A stretch of DNA of 55,011 bases from an uncultured Geobacter sp. GTDB lineage: Bacteria; Desulfobacterota; Desulfuromonadia; Geobacterales; CAIOGM01. The notes under the pieces were generated by a model, which saw nothing but the letters and a program-made list of their open reading frames with translations, was not told the origin of the DNA and searched no databases. The first letter of the stretch is position 1, and each line of letters opens with the position of its first letter. Below are positions 42,804 through 52,125 of the stretch, piece by piece. The position numbers and the translations under genes were made by a program. The stretch is taken from contig CAIUWK010000066.1 of the NCBI GenBank assembly GCA_903902855.1, positions 1 to 55,011 on the forward strand, in the 5' to 3' direction.

Positions 42804-44218
42804 ACGATACCAGCTCGCCGGCTTTCGGCATACTCCTGGTGGATGACGAGCCGGCCTGGCTCAACTCCCTCTCCCTGACGCTGAAGGGGTGCGCCGGGCT
42901 CACCAACATCATCACCTGTCAGGACAGCCGGGAGGTGATGGGGCTCCTGGATCAGGGGAATATCGGCCTCGTCATCCTCGATCTCACCATGCCCTTCCTG
43001 TCCGGGGAAGAGCTGCTCGCCCTCATGGGCGAACAGCACCCGGAAATCACCACCATCGTCGTCAGCGGACTGAACCAGCTGGAAACTGCGGTTCGCTGCA
43101 TGAAACTGGGCGCCTTCGACTACATGATCAAGACCGATGAAGAGGACCGGATCGTGGGAGGGGTGCTCAGGGGGGTGAGAATGCTGGAGATGGCCCGGGA
43201 GTACCGGGAGATGTCCGACCGGGTCGTCTCCGGAACATTGCGTCATCCCCAAGTTTTTTCCGATATCGTTACCGGTGACCGCGCCATGCTGGCCATCTTC
43301 TCCTATCTGGAGGCGGTGGCGAAAAGCCCCCAGCCGCTCCTCATCACCGGAGAGAGCGGCGTCGGCAAGGAGCTCATCGCCCGGGCAGCCCACCGGCTCA
43401 GCGGCTGTCGTGGTCGGCTCGTCACCGTGAACGTGGCCGGTCTGGATGACACGGTCTTTGCCGACACCCTGTTCGGTCACGTCCGGGGGGCTTTCACCGG
43501 CGCCGAACAGGTTCGGCGCGGCATGGTGGAAGAGGCGGCGGACGGGACGCTCTTCCTGGACGAGATCGGAGATCTCAGTATCCCTTCCCAGGTGAAGCTG
43601 CTGCGGCTCATTCAGGAGGGGGAATACTTTCCACTGGGGAGCGACCTCCCCAAACGGCTCAAGGGACGGATCATCGTCGCCACCCACCAGAACCTGGCGG
43701 CCAGGGAGGGGACGGGTGCCTTCCGCAGGGACCTCTACTACCGTCTCCGGACCCACCAGCTCCGTATCCCGCCGCTCCGGGAGCGGAAGGGGGACATCCC
43801 GTTGCTGTTGGACTATTTTCTGGGGGAGGCGGCCCGCACCTTGGGGAAGAAGAAGCCGACCCCTCCCCGGGAACTGGCGCAGCTCCTGGTCACGTACGAA
43901 TTTCCCGGCAATATTCGTGAACTGCGGGGGATGGTCTTCGACGCCGTCAGCGTCCACCGCGACCGGATGCTCTCCATGGAGACCTTTGTCCGGGCGCTGG
44001 AGCAGTCCCAGGGGGAGAGTCCTCCACCCCCGGCGTCAACCCCCCGGTCGAACCCCTTTGCCGGCTTTGCCGAACTCCCCACCTTCGGCGACGCCGCCGG
44101 TTTCCTGGTCATGGAGGCGCTGGACCGGGCGGGGGGCAACCAGACTCTGGCCGCTAGACTGCTGGGGATTTCGCAACCGGCGCTCTCCAAGAGATTGAAG
44201 CTGCTGAAACCGTCATAA
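42800..44218 (+). CDS. NtrC-family sigma-54-dependent response regulator
   Basis: A 472-residue activator with a receiver (phospho-aspartate Asp61 in VILDLTMPF), a sigma-54 AAA+ domain (GESGVGKE near residues 183-190, GAFTGA loop near 229, GTLFLDEIGDLS) and a Fis-type helix-turn-helix (GGNQTLAARLLGISQPALSK). It is the partner of the sensor kinase (4-base overlap) and resembles DctD/ZraR-type regulators. The likely target is dcuB, whose upstream region has a sigma-54 promoter and two palindromes. Confidence 0.93.
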   Translation: MNDTSSPAFGILLVDDEPAWLNSLSLTLKGCAGLTNIITCQDSREVMGLLDQGNIGLVILDLTMPFLSGEELLALMGEQHPEITTIVVSGLNQLETAVRCMKLGAFDYMIKTDEEDRIVGGVLRGVRMLEMAREYREMSDRVVSGTLRHPQVFSDIVTGDRAMLAIFSYLEAVAKSPQPLLITGESGVGKELIARAAHRLSGCRGRLVTVNVAGLDDTVFADTLFGHVRGAFTGAEQVRRGMVEEAADGTLFLDEIGDLSIPSQVKLLRLIQEGEYFPLGSDLPKRLKGRIIVATHQNLAAREGTGAFRRDLYYRLRTHQLRIPPLRERKGDIPLLLDYFLGEAARTLGKKKPTPPRELAQLLVTYEFPGNIRELRGMVFDAVSVHRDRMLSMETFVRALEQSQGESPPPPASTPRSNPFAGFAELPTFGDAAGFLVMEALDRAGGNQTLAARLLGISQPALSKRLKLLKPS

Positions 44219-44231
44219 CCTTTGGCTATAT

Positions 44232-44250
44232 CCATAACTGACGGTCATGG
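44232..44250. promoter_or_regulatory. Upstream palindrome 1 (candidate activator site)
   Basis: CCATAACTGACGGTCATGG, an imperfect palindrome of the same type as the perfect one at 44299-44323 (14 of 19 positions match in order). Its centre is 70 bases before the centre of the other. Confidence 0.6.
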
Positions 44251-44298
44251 AGAGATATCCTCCCCGATAATCGGAGCTTTACCTCCATGAGCACCTTT

Positions 44299-44323
44299 CC
44301 CCCATAACCTGCGGTTATGGGGG
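44299..44323. promoter_or_regulatory. Upstream palindrome 2 (candidate activator site)
   Basis: CCCCCATAACC-TGC-GGTTATGGGGG, perfect 11-base arms with three bases between. Its centre is about 98 bases before the -12 element of the sigma-54 promoter, a usual distance for an NtrC-type enhancer. No T-run follows, so it is not a terminator. Confidence 0.7.
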
Positions 44324-44395
44324 TTATTTGTGCCGGTTGCCGGTTTTTAAACTTATATTGTAACAATATCAATATGTTGTTAGATTTTTTATTGT

Positions 44396-44411
44396 TGGCA
44401 CCATCCATGCT
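44396..44411 (+). promoter_or_regulatory. Sigma-54 promoter of dcuB
   Basis: TGGCACCATCCATGCT matches the -24/-12 consensus TGGCACG-N4-TTGCW with the correct spacing; the GG and GC doublets are intact. The start would be near 44421, about 60 bases before the dcuB ATG. Confidence 0.82.
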
Positions 44412-44483
44412 CTGGAAAGATACGAGTACCAACGTGAGCTCTTTCGGCTCACGTCAATCTTTCCCCCACAATGGAGGTGTCCC

Positions 44484-45812
44484 ATGGTAATGTTCTGGAT
44501 TCAATTCGTGATGGTTCTCGGCGCGATTCTTCTGGGTATCCGGAGAGGCGGGGTTGCCCTCGGGCTGATCGGCGGTCTCGGTGTCTCCCTGCTGGTGCTG
44601 GGTTTCCGTAGCGCCCCTTCCGAGCCCCCCATCGCCGTCATGCTGATCATCCTGGCGGTGGTCACCGCCGCCGCAACCCTTCAGGTAGCCGGCGGCCTGG
44701 ACTATCTGGTGCAGCTCACCGAACGGATGCTGCGCGCCCACCCCAAGTATGTGACCATCCTGGCCCCCCTCAGCACCTTCTTCCTGACGGTCTGCGTCGG
44801 CACCGGTCATGCGGTGTACGCGCTCCTCCCGGTTATTGCCGACGTGGCGATCAAGACCGGCATCCGTCCCGAACGCCCCATGGCCATCTCCAGTGTAGCC
44901 TCCCAGATGGGGATTACGGCCAGCCCCGTGGCCGCAGCCGTAACCTTTTTCCTCGGTTTTTCCGCCAAAGCAGGACATCCGGTAACACTCATCGAGATCC
45001 TCATGGTAACCATGCCCGCCGGGGTGATCGGCGTGCTGGCCGCCGCAGCCTGGAGTTTCAATCGCGGCAAGGATCTGGACAAGGATATGGAGTTTCAGGC
45101 CCGACTCCAGGACCCGGATTTTCGGAAATCCCTGGACGTCGATGTCACCACCCTTGACAAGAAGATCTCCACCACCGCGAAAATCTCCGTGGCTCTCTTT
45201 TTCTCCGGCGTGGGAGCCATTATTCTGTTTGCCGTTTTCCCGCACCTCCTGCCGCTGAACGGCGAGGGGAAATCGGTTCCCATGACCACGGTAGTGCAGT
45301 TTGTCATGCTGGCCTTCGGCGCCTTCATCATGTTTGCCTCCAATGTGAAAGCCAAGGATATCGCCCACTCCAGCGTCTTCATCGCCGGGATGATCGCGGT
45401 TGTTTCCATCTTCGGCATCGCTTGGATGAGCGATACCTTCATCTCCGCCAACAAGAAATTTCTGGTGGACAACATCGGGATCATGGTAAAGATCGCCCCC
45501 TGGACCTTCGCCATCGCCACGTTCTGCATCTCGGCCTTCGTCAAGAGCCAGGCCGCCACCCTTGCCATCACCTTGCCGTTGGGACTGGCCCTGGGGCTCC
45601 CCATACCGCTCCTTCTGGGGCTCGTGCCGGCCAGTTACGCCTATTTTTTCTTCGCCTTTTATCCCAGCGACCTGGCCGCCATCAACTTCGACCGGACCGG
45701 CACCACCCGCATCGGCAAGTACCTCCTCAATCACAGCTTCATGATCCCCGGGATCATCGGCGTCGGCACCTCCACCGTAGTGGCATATCTGATCTCAAGG
45801 CTGATCTTCTAA
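44484..45812 (+). CDS. dcuB: Anaerobic C4-dicarboxylate transporter (DcuA/DcuB family)
   Basis: A 442-residue membrane carrier that should exchange fumarate and succinate in fumarate respiration or take up C4-dicarboxylates. It has about 11-12 helices and family segments such as GTGHAVYALLPVIADVAIKT, PERPMAISSVASQMGITASP and the late FYPSDLAAINFDRTGTT. A GGAGG site precedes ATG 44484. A sigma-54 promoter and two palindromes stand upstream, next to the two-component genes. DcuA and DcuB are hard to tell apart by eye; DcuB is preferred because of the regulated promoter. Confidence 0.88.
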   Translation: MVMFWIQFVMVLGAILLGIRRGGVALGLIGGLGVSLLVLGFRSAPSEPPIAVMLIILAVVTAAATLQVAGGLDYLVQLTERMLRAHPKYVTILAPLSTFFLTVCVGTGHAVYALLPVIADVAIKTGIRPERPMAISSVASQMGITASPVAAAVTFFLGFSAKAGHPVTLIEILMVTMPAGVIGVLAAAAWSFNRGKDLDKDMEFQARLQDPDFRKSLDVDVTTLDKKISTTAKISVALFFSGVGAIILFAVFPHLLPLNGEGKSVPMTTVVQFVMLAFGAFIMFASNVKAKDIAHSSVFIAGMIAVVSIFGIAWMSDTFISANKKFLVDNIGIMVKIAPWTFAIATFCISAFVKSQAATLAITLPLGLALGLPIPLLLGLVPASYAYFFFAFYPSDLAAINFDRTGTTRIGKYLLNHSFMIPGIIGVGTSTVVAYLISRLIF

Positions 45813-46079
45813 CGGAAGGGTCCTGTCGGAGACGAAAGTGTCGGATCTGTTTACAGTTGATGGCCGAAATACAGGTGAGAATGTCGGGATTGCTTACATG
45901 CTAAATTTAATGATTTAATAAAATGTAATAATTTTAACTATTGATGCATCTGGCAGGGATCATGCAGGAAGAGCCGTTCATGGGGAGGAATGCCATGAAC
46001 GGTTTTTCCGTTTCAGTGGCTGGTTTTGTTCGGCGGAGAGCTAGCGGAAATCAACATAGTGAACAAGGAGGAATCGATC
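45813..46079. other. Intergenic region with terminator
   Basis: AT-rich stretch (45900-45945) with no gene. A terminator-like hairpin lies at 45974-46007. Nothing resembling a riboswitch of the GEMM type, common before exported proteins in this group, was found. Confidence 0.5.
45974..46007 (+). terminator. Rho-independent terminator downstream of dcuB
   Basis: Arms CCGTTCATGG (45974-45983) and CCATGAACGG (45993-46002) followed by TTTTT. It lies 160 bases after dcuB and 73 bases before the next start, so it may end the dcuB transcript or control the following small gene. Confidence 0.8.
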
Positions 46080-46214
46080 ATGATCTGGAAAAAGACGGCT
46101 CAAATCTGCATGTTGCTGGGGATCTCGCTTCTCGTTTCAATCCCTGCCCGGGCGCAGGAGGGAGGCGCCTTCAGCCCCTATCTCGTCGGCATCTACGATC
46201 TGAGAGATGGCTAA
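46080..46214 (+). CDS. Tiny predicted secreted peptide (44 residues)
   Basis: AAGGAGGAATCG stands before ATG 46080, a very good ribosome site. The product is mostly a signal peptide (KKTAQICMLLGISLLVSI, then ARA), leaving a mature part of about 20 residues (QEGGAFSPYLVGIYDLRDG). It could be a real small exported peptide or the stub of a longer outer-membrane protein cut by a stop or deletion; downstream frames do not show an obvious continuation. The PEP-CTERM gene begins 69 bases later. Confidence 0.5.
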   Translation: MIWKKTAQICMLLGISLLVSIPARAQEGGAFSPYLVGIYDLRDG

Positions 46215-46283
46215 CCGCGGACACGAACAGCTTATCGCACTTATTCGCAGAGAGGTTTGCCAACCAATCTCAGGGGGTGGATC

Positions 46284-47066
46284 ATGACGAGGACAAAAAA
46301 TTTCGTATACATAATCTGTTGCGTGATTATGGGGTGTTTGGTATCGCCTCTCCAGGTACAAGCCGCCTATCTGTTTGCCTCAAGCGACATGAATATTTAT
46401 GACCTGCAGTATGTCTCAGGCGGAACAGTCCAGTGGACAACAGAGGCTTATGGCACTGTTCTCGCCTATGCTCACGACGATTTAGGAAGCGCCAGTGACT
46501 ACAAGGATATTCTGAGTAATGACGGGAGTATACAGGCCATAGCCGCAACAACCGCTGTGTATTCAAACGCAATTTATACCGTAGCAGGAGGATTTACTAC
46601 CCTCAATTCGACTCATTCGGACCTCTATCTTAACCCACCGCCGCCACCGTACCAAGCAGATGGGGACGCGCAATCCGACTATGACAATTACTTTACGATA
46701 ACGGGAGGGATTCCGGGTGATCCTGTTGATGTAACATTCATAAGATTATTTTCAGGCCAGTTGACCGGTGAAACCGATTGCGGCTTCTGGAGTGTTGCCT
46801 TGGCCGGATTGATGAAACTTGAAGACTTGTCGGGTAATGTCCTTGATTCAGACCTCATGTACGATATTCACTCCGGTACGGGCTCTTTCCATCGAGATTA
46901 TGCCGGGGCTTTGGTGGTTTCGGCAACGCTTAAGTACGGAGATGAATATTGGATATATTCCCAGGCCGACAGTGAAATATACGGGACGGTACCCGAACCG
47001 GGCACCTTTGCGCTGCTGTTTGCCGGGTGCGGCATGCTCTTCTGGAAGGTCCGGCAACGTCGATAA
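46284..47066 (+). CDS. PEP-CTERM exported protein
   Basis: A 260-residue protein with a signal peptide (FVYIICCVIMGCLVSPLQVQ, then AA) and a PEP-CTERM tag (VPEPGTF, hydrophobic helix, KVRQRR). The body is Tyr/Asp/Gly/Thr-rich without known domain; a PPPPPY stretch is near residue 130. GGGGTGG precedes ATG 46284; an upstream ATG at 46257 has no site. The RHS gene begins 37 bases after its stop, so both may be on one transcript. It should be sorted by an exosortase encoded elsewhere. Confidence 0.88.
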   Translation: MTRTKNFVYIICCVIMGCLVSPLQVQAAYLFASSDMNIYDLQYVSGGTVQWTTEAYGTVLAYAHDDLGSASDYKDILSNDGSIQAIAATTAVYSNAIYTVAGGFTTLNSTHSDLYLNPPPPPYQADGDAQSDYDNYFTITGGIPGDPVDVTFIRLFSGQLTGETDCGFWSVALAGLMKLEDLSGNVLDSDLMYDIHSGTGSFHRDYAGALVVSATLKYGDEYWIYSQADSEIYGTVPEPGTFALLFAGCGMLFWKVRQRR

Positions 47067-47103
47067 CATAGTCATTATAGAGAACGATAAATGGAGGTCC
47101 GTC

Positions 47104-50100
47104 ATGTCGAAGTCTTTCGGTGCGGCTGTTCCCTCTTTCCTGGCTCTGTTCATATTCCTCATCTTCACTTCTCCTCTCCATGCCAAATCAATCGGTGCAG
47201 ATGCTCCCTGCAAGCCCTGTTGCGGACAGTCGACACACGACGTCCCTTCAGGGAGAGGGCCGTGCCCCGACATCAAGGGCGGTAGTTTCATATCCGCCTC
47301 CAGCGGCGTCATGGGGGACAGTTACCCGGTGGCGCAGACGGGCGGCTTGGAGGGGGCCGGTCTGTCGCTCGAACTCTTCTATGCCAGCTACAATGCCGAC
47401 GGCGAAAAGGCCATGCTTGCCACGGTCATGGGGATTGGTTGGAGCCATTCCTACAATATTATCCTCTTTGCCCAAGGGCGGGACATCTTCAAAATGAGCC
47501 CCGGCGGCCTGACCACCAAGTACCAACGGGGTGGGCGAGCTGGTACCCTGAGCGCCACCCGGGGGCACCAGCAGACCATCACAGAGAATCCGGACGGTTC
47601 CATAATCATCAATAACAAGGATGGCCAGTCCTTTACCTTTCGAAAAATCACCGGTAATCCCCTGACGATTCTCGGCGCCGTCCCGTGGATGCTCACGAAG
47701 GTCTCCGACCGGAACGGGAACGCCACCGTGCTGACTTATCAGAACGGCCAACTGTACCAGGTCACTGACGCCTATGGCCGTGTCATTACCTTCGGATACG
47801 ACAGCGCCAAAAGAATCAACAGTATTACCGACCCTCTTGGTCGCATCACTCGCCTCGGGTATGACGGGGTTAACAACCTAGCCTTCATACAGGATTCACT
47901 CCTGAAAAAGCAACTGTACGGTTATAACTGGCTCCACCAGATGACCACCAGGACCGATAAGAACGGCATCAAATGGAGCTATCAATACAACGGAGTTGGA
48001 AAGCCTGTCGGTATTCTGGATGGTTACGGCAAAGTCGTCTTTAGCCTGACCAATACCATGGGGTGGGCAACCAACACGAATGAGCTGTTTCTGAATTCGC
48101 AGCGGGTCTATCTGCCGGGTATCACGAAAAAGAGTGACGGCAATGGCGCTGTCTGGGAATACCACTATAACCTGAATGGTTCTATTACCAAACGAGTCGT
48201 TCCCGACGGTTGCACTACTCTCTACACCTATGATCCGCTGACGCTCAATCTTGCCACTGAAACCGACGCTAACGGTAACACCACCAGCTACGAGTACGAT
48301 CGCAATGGGAACCTGCTCAAGGAGACGGACGCCAAGGGGAACCAAACTCTCTATGAATATGAGTCTATCTATAACAACGTCATCAGGATTACCTACCCCA
48401 ACGGTTCCGTAATGACCTGCGAATACGATGCCACGGGAAACCGGATCGTGGAGACACGGGATGTGGGTGGTCTGGACCTGGTGAAACAGTGGAACTACGA
48501 CATCCACGGCAATGTCGTCTCAGAGACCGACCACAACGGTCATACCACGACCTACGGATACGACAGCTACGGTAACCGGATCTCGGTGACCGACCCGGAA
48601 GGGTGTGTGACGCGATACGAGTATGACATCCTCGGCAACCGGACCGCCGCCATCGACGGCAACGGCAACCGAACCACCTACAGTTATGACAGCCTCAACC
48701 GTCTTATCCTCGAAACCGACCCTCTGGGCTATGTCACCGACTACACCTACGACGGCAACGGCAACCGGACCGGTGTGAAGAAGCAAGTAACCCTGACTCC
48801 TGCAACCTTCCAGCAGACGCTCTTCACGTATGACCTGAGAAATCGCCTCATCCAGGAAATCCGGATCTCTCCGACCCTTTCTCTTGTCACGAAATATGCC
48901 TACGACGGTAACGACAACCGGATCACGGTCACCGATTCCCGAGGTAAGGTGACCACATATCAGTACGACAAGCAGAACCGGCTGACTAAGGTCACAGATC
49001 CCCTCGGCAATATTACGGAAACAGTGTGTGACTGCGTAGGGAACAAGCTTCTTGTTATCGACGCCAACAGTCACTACACCTACTTCGAATACGACCAGTT
49101 GAACCGCCTGACAGCCGAAATCAAGAAGATCGGCGACACTTCACCGGCCCCCGACGGGGACGATATCGTCACCCGATACTTCTATGATGCCGGCGGTTCC
49201 GGTGGCGGCGGCTGCGGTTGTGGTGGACCGACACCGGGGTCGAGTAACATCGCCCAGATCATTGACCCCGAAGGGAAGGTCACCTACTTCAAGTTCGACC
49301 GGGTTGACCGGAAGGTGAAGAGCATTCGCAAGGTCGGCGACACGGCAGATGTCATCGACGTCGATGACTGGGTGGAGACGGTGGAGTATGACCCGGCGAA
49401 TAACGTCCTGAAACGGACCGACGCCAACGGCAACGCCACCACCTATACCTATTATCCGGACAACCGACTGAAAACTCAGACCAACGCCCTCGCCGAGACC
49501 ACCAGTGTCACCTACGATGACGCGGGCAACGTCAAGACCGTCACCGACCCCGGCGGCAACGTCACTACCAACAATTACAGCGCACGCAATGAGTTGACTG
49601 AGTCTGCCGATAGTGTCGGCCTGCGGGTCCGGTATTCCTATGACGGTGTGGGTAACCGGATCGGACAGACCGACGGCAATCGCAACATCACCACCTACGG
49701 CTACGACCTCTTCAGTCGGCTGATTTCGACCACCGACCCCATGGGACAGACGAGTACCTACGGGTACGACCTGACCGGCAACGTGATTAATACCACTGAC
49801 CGGGAAGGGAAAGTGGCCTGTTACCTCTACGACGATATCAACCGCCGGACCCAGACGGCGCAGCTCATGGGCGGGAACAACTGTGTCCTTCTTTCGGCCA
49901 ATGATATCTGGAGCCGGACTGAGTACGATCCGGTAGGGAATGTCTTGAGGCTGTTAACCGCCAAAAAGGGGAGTACACCGCTGCAATGCGCCGGGGCGAG
50001 TCCTCCGGTTGACTGTGAGATTACGAAGTATCAGTACAATGAGGTCAACCGCCTCACCAGGGAAACTTACCCCGACGCCAAGTTCAAACAGTTCGCCTAC

Positions 50101-52125
50101 GACAAGTCGGGTAATCTCAAAACCCGCATCGACCAGAAGTCCCAGGTGACCACCTACGCCTACAACGACCTCTACCATCTCCTCTCCCGCACCTATCCGT
50201 TGTCGCTTGACACGTTCACCTACGACACCGGTGGCAGGATGCTGACGGCGCTCCGGGGCGGCTGGCCGGTAACCTTCACCTATGACCCGGCCAATCGGGT
50301 TACCCTGACTACTCAGAACAGCAAGGCGGTCCAGTATGCCTACGACATCCCGAACCGGAGACGGACGGTTACCTATCCCGGTGGTCGGGTTGTCATTGAG
50401 CAGATGGATCCGCGCCAACGGCTTGTCACAATCAGCGACGGCGGTTCCAGTTCTATAGCCGGCTATGTCTATGACCTGGGTAACCGTGTCACTACCCGCG
50501 CCTACCGTAATGGTGTTCAGGCCACCTATCTCTACAATCCCAACAACTGGATCACCAAACTAGAGCACCGGAAGGCGGATACTTCACTTATTGCCGGATT
50601 TGGTTACTCCTATGATAAGGAAGGAAACAAGCAGTACGAGGAAAAGCAGCATCTCCTCAATCGATCCGAGGCATACCGTTATGACGACATCTATAGACTT
50701 ATAGACTACAAGGTCGGAGAACTGGTCGGCTCGACGGTACCTATACCGCTGACCCAGACCCAGTACAACCTGGACAAGCTGGGGAACTGGGACAGCAAAG
50801 TAATGGACGGGCTCACCCAGAACCGGACCCACAACGTGGTCAATGAACTGACGAAGATTTATACCGTTGATCTCTCCTACGATGGCAACGGCAACCTTGC
50901 GGATGACCAAACCTATAGCTTTTCCTACGACGAAGAGAATCGCCTGGCCGGTGTCACCCGCAAATCCGACAGCCGCCTAGTGGGGCAGTACCGTTACGAC
51001 GCCCTGAGCCGACGTATTGCCAAGATCGTCGATGCTGATCCGGCAGGTACTCCCGTCGAGACGCGCTATTTCTACGATAACGCCCGGATTGTCGAAGAGC
51101 AGAACACGGCTGGCGTCTCCTTGGCAACTTACATCTACGGCAATTATATCGACGAAGTGTTGACCATGAATCGGAGCGGACAGGCGTACTACTACCACCA
51201 GAACGCCATCTGGTCCGTGGCGGCCATCACCGACAGCGCGGCCAATGTGGTGGAGCAGTACAGCTACGACGCCTATGGTTTCCCGATTATCAGCGACGGC
51301 GCCGGCAACTCTGTGCCGATGAACATCTGGAATACACCCTACAGCGCCATTGCTAATCCTTGGATGTTTACCGGTCGGCAGTTGGATGAGGAAACTGGTT
51401 TGTATTACTATCGGGCGAGGTCTTATGACAGTGGGAATGGGAAGTTTTTACAGAGAGATCCGATAGGATACGTTCTTAATCATAACTTGTATGAATTTGT
51501 AAAAAGTAGGCCTTCAAACTTTGTTGATCCATTAGGATTGTATAGTTGCCCAAACGATGTAAATGATGAGAGAAAATTGAATGCTGATTTTGTAATTGTA
51601 AAATTAAATGCAGAATACGAAGTTGATTTAAGTTTTTTGAAAACAAATGATACAAAGCAAAATTGTAAGGTTAAATGGAATACGCCTAGTTTTGATGTAG
51701 ATTGGAATTGGGATGTCGAACAAACTGGTGGGTGGAGTTGGTTCGCAACCAGTGGTTCTGTTTCTGTATCCGTTTGGGGTAAAGCATGGAATGATGTTTT
51801 TAGTGCCAAACTTCAATACAATCTAAAGTTTACCACGGAATATATATTTGATATTGGCCTAGAATCTGGTTGGGAACGAGAGATTGGATTAAAATATAAA
51901 TTTTGGCGATGTGATAAAACAGACGGAACAGCAGGATGTTGCGAAGCTACGCTTTCGAAATTAAATTTTAACGCATCATATAAAATATATCCAACCCGTA
52001 TTGTGGCAGCGCTTGCTGGTGCAGCAGCATTTGAAACCGCAGCCGCAGAAACTATGGCATTTTCGCGAGCGTTTGCAGAATCGGTACCAAGAGGTCTCAG
52101 GCTTGCAGGAGCTATTGCTAATTAG
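47104..52125 (+). CDS. RHS/YD-repeat exported protein with variable C-terminal tip
   Basis: A 1673-residue RHS protein. A signal peptide (residues 1-24) is followed by a DUF6531-like start (SGVMGDSYPVAQTGGLEGAG, LSLELFYASYN) and over thirty YD repeats (GYDSYGNRI, TYDGNGNRT and the like) that form a cocoon-like shell. A Gly/Cys-rich insert (GGSGGGGCGCGGPTP) is near residue 705. The RHS core ends with YYRARSYDSGNGKFLQRDPI and DPLGLYS at about residue 1480. The last 190 residues are different in composition and form the variable tip. GGAGG precedes ATG 47104. It may be a toxin or a surface protein; no Tc toxin or type VI genes are near. Confidence 0.92.
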   Translation: MSKSFGAAVPSFLALFIFLIFTSPLHAKSIGADAPCKPCCGQSTHDVPSGRGPCPDIKGGSFISASSGVMGDSYPVAQTGGLEGAGLSLELFYASYNADGEKAMLATVMGIGWSHSYNIILFAQGRDIFKMSPGGLTTKYQRGGRAGTLSATRGHQQTITENPDGSIIINNKDGQSFTFRKITGNPLTILGAVPWMLTKVSDRNGNATVLTYQNGQLYQVTDAYGRVITFGYDSAKRINSITDPLGRITRLGYDGVNNLAFIQDSLLKKQLYGYNWLHQMTTRTDKNGIKWSYQYNGVGKPVGILDGYGKVVFSLTNTMGWATNTNELFLNSQRVYLPGITKKSDGNGAVWEYHYNLNGSITKRVVPDGCTTLYTYDPLTLNLATETDANGNTTSYEYDRNGNLLKETDAKGNQTLYEYESIYNNVIRITYPNGSVMTCEYDATGNRIVETRDVGGLDLVKQWNYDIHGNVVSETDHNGHTTTYGYDSYGNRISVTDPEGCVTRYEYDILGNRTAAIDGNGNRTTYSYDSLNRLILETDPLGYVTDYTYDGNGNRTGVKKQVTLTPATFQQTLFTYDLRNRLIQEIRISPTLSLVTKYAYDGNDNRITVTDSRGKVTTYQYDKQNRLTKVTDPLGNITETVCDCVGNKLLVIDANSHYTYFEYDQLNRLTAEIKKIGDTSPAPDGDDIVTRYFYDAGGSGGGGCGCGGPTPGSSNIAQIIDPEGKVTYFKFDRVDRKVKSIRKVGDTADVIDVDDWVETVEYDPANNVLKRTDANGNATTYTYYPDNRLKTQTNALAETTSVTYDDAGNVKTVTDPGGNVTTNNYSARNELTESADSVGLRVRYSYDGVGNRIGQTDGNRNITTYGYDLFSRLISTTDPMGQTSTYGYDLTGNVINTTDREGKVACYLYDDINRRTQTAQLMGGNNCVLLSANDIWSRTEYDPVGNVLRLLTAKKGSTPLQCAGASPPVDCEITKYQYNEVNRLTRETYPDAKFKQFAYDKSGNLKTRIDQKSQVTTYAYNDLYHLLSRTYPLSLDTFTYDTGGRMLTALRGGWPVTFTYDPANRVTLTTQNSKAVQYAYDIPNRRRTVTYPGGRVVIEQMDPRQRLVTISDGGSSSIAGYVYDLGNRVTTRAYRNGVQATYLYNPNNWITKLEHRKADTSLIAGFGYSYDKEGNKQYEEKQHLLNRSEAYRYDDIYRLIDYKVGELVGSTVPIPLTQTQYNLDKLGNWDSKVMDGLTQNRTHNVVNELTKIYTVDLSYDGNGNLADDQTYSFSYDEENRLAGVTRKSDSRLVGQYRYDALSRRIAKIVDADPAGTPVETRYFYDNARIVEEQNTAGVSLATYIYGNYIDEVLTMNRSGQAYYYHQNAIWSVAAITDSAANVVEQYSYDAYGFPIISDGAGNSVPMNIWNTPYSAIANPWMFTGRQLDEETGLYYYRARSYDSGNGKFLQRDPIGYVLNHNLYEFVKSRPSNFVDPLGLYSCPNDVNDERKLNADFVIVKLNAEYEVDLSFLKTNDTKQNCKVKWNTPSFDVDWNWDVEQTGGWSWFATSGSVSVSVWGKAWNDVFSAKLQYNLKFTTEYIFDIGLESGWEREIGLKYKFWRCDKTDGTAGCCEATLSKLNFNASYKIYPTRIVAALAGAAAFETAAAETMAFSRAFAESVPRGLRLAGAIAN
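51535..52125 (+). other. AT-rich variable tip of the RHS protein
   Basis: After DPLGLYS the DNA becomes distinctly AT-rich, with codons such as AAA, TTT and GAT in place of the GC-rich ones upstream. The tip is about 190 residues: a beta-rich, Trp-rich part (FDVDWNWDVEQTGGWSWFAT) and an Ala-rich helical end (AALAGAAAFETAAAETMAF). No nuclease, deaminase or ADP-ribosyltransferase motif is visible. Composition change at this point is typical of exchanged RHS tips. Confidence 0.75.

Noticed and set aside
44299-44323. Perfect palindrome as terminator of the regulator gene
   Set aside because: The arms are not followed by a T-run (GTTATTTGTG follows), and a diverged second copy upstream fits an operator pair better.
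44454-45734. 426-codon antisense frame over dcuB
   Set aside because: Gly/Asp/His-rich product without hydrophobic pattern; dcuB has a promoter, ribosome site and carrier motifs.
47700-51400. Regular short repeats that might look like a CRISPR array
   Set aside because: They are in frame and code for degenerate YD repeats of the RHS protein, without constant repeat length or unique spacers of equal size.
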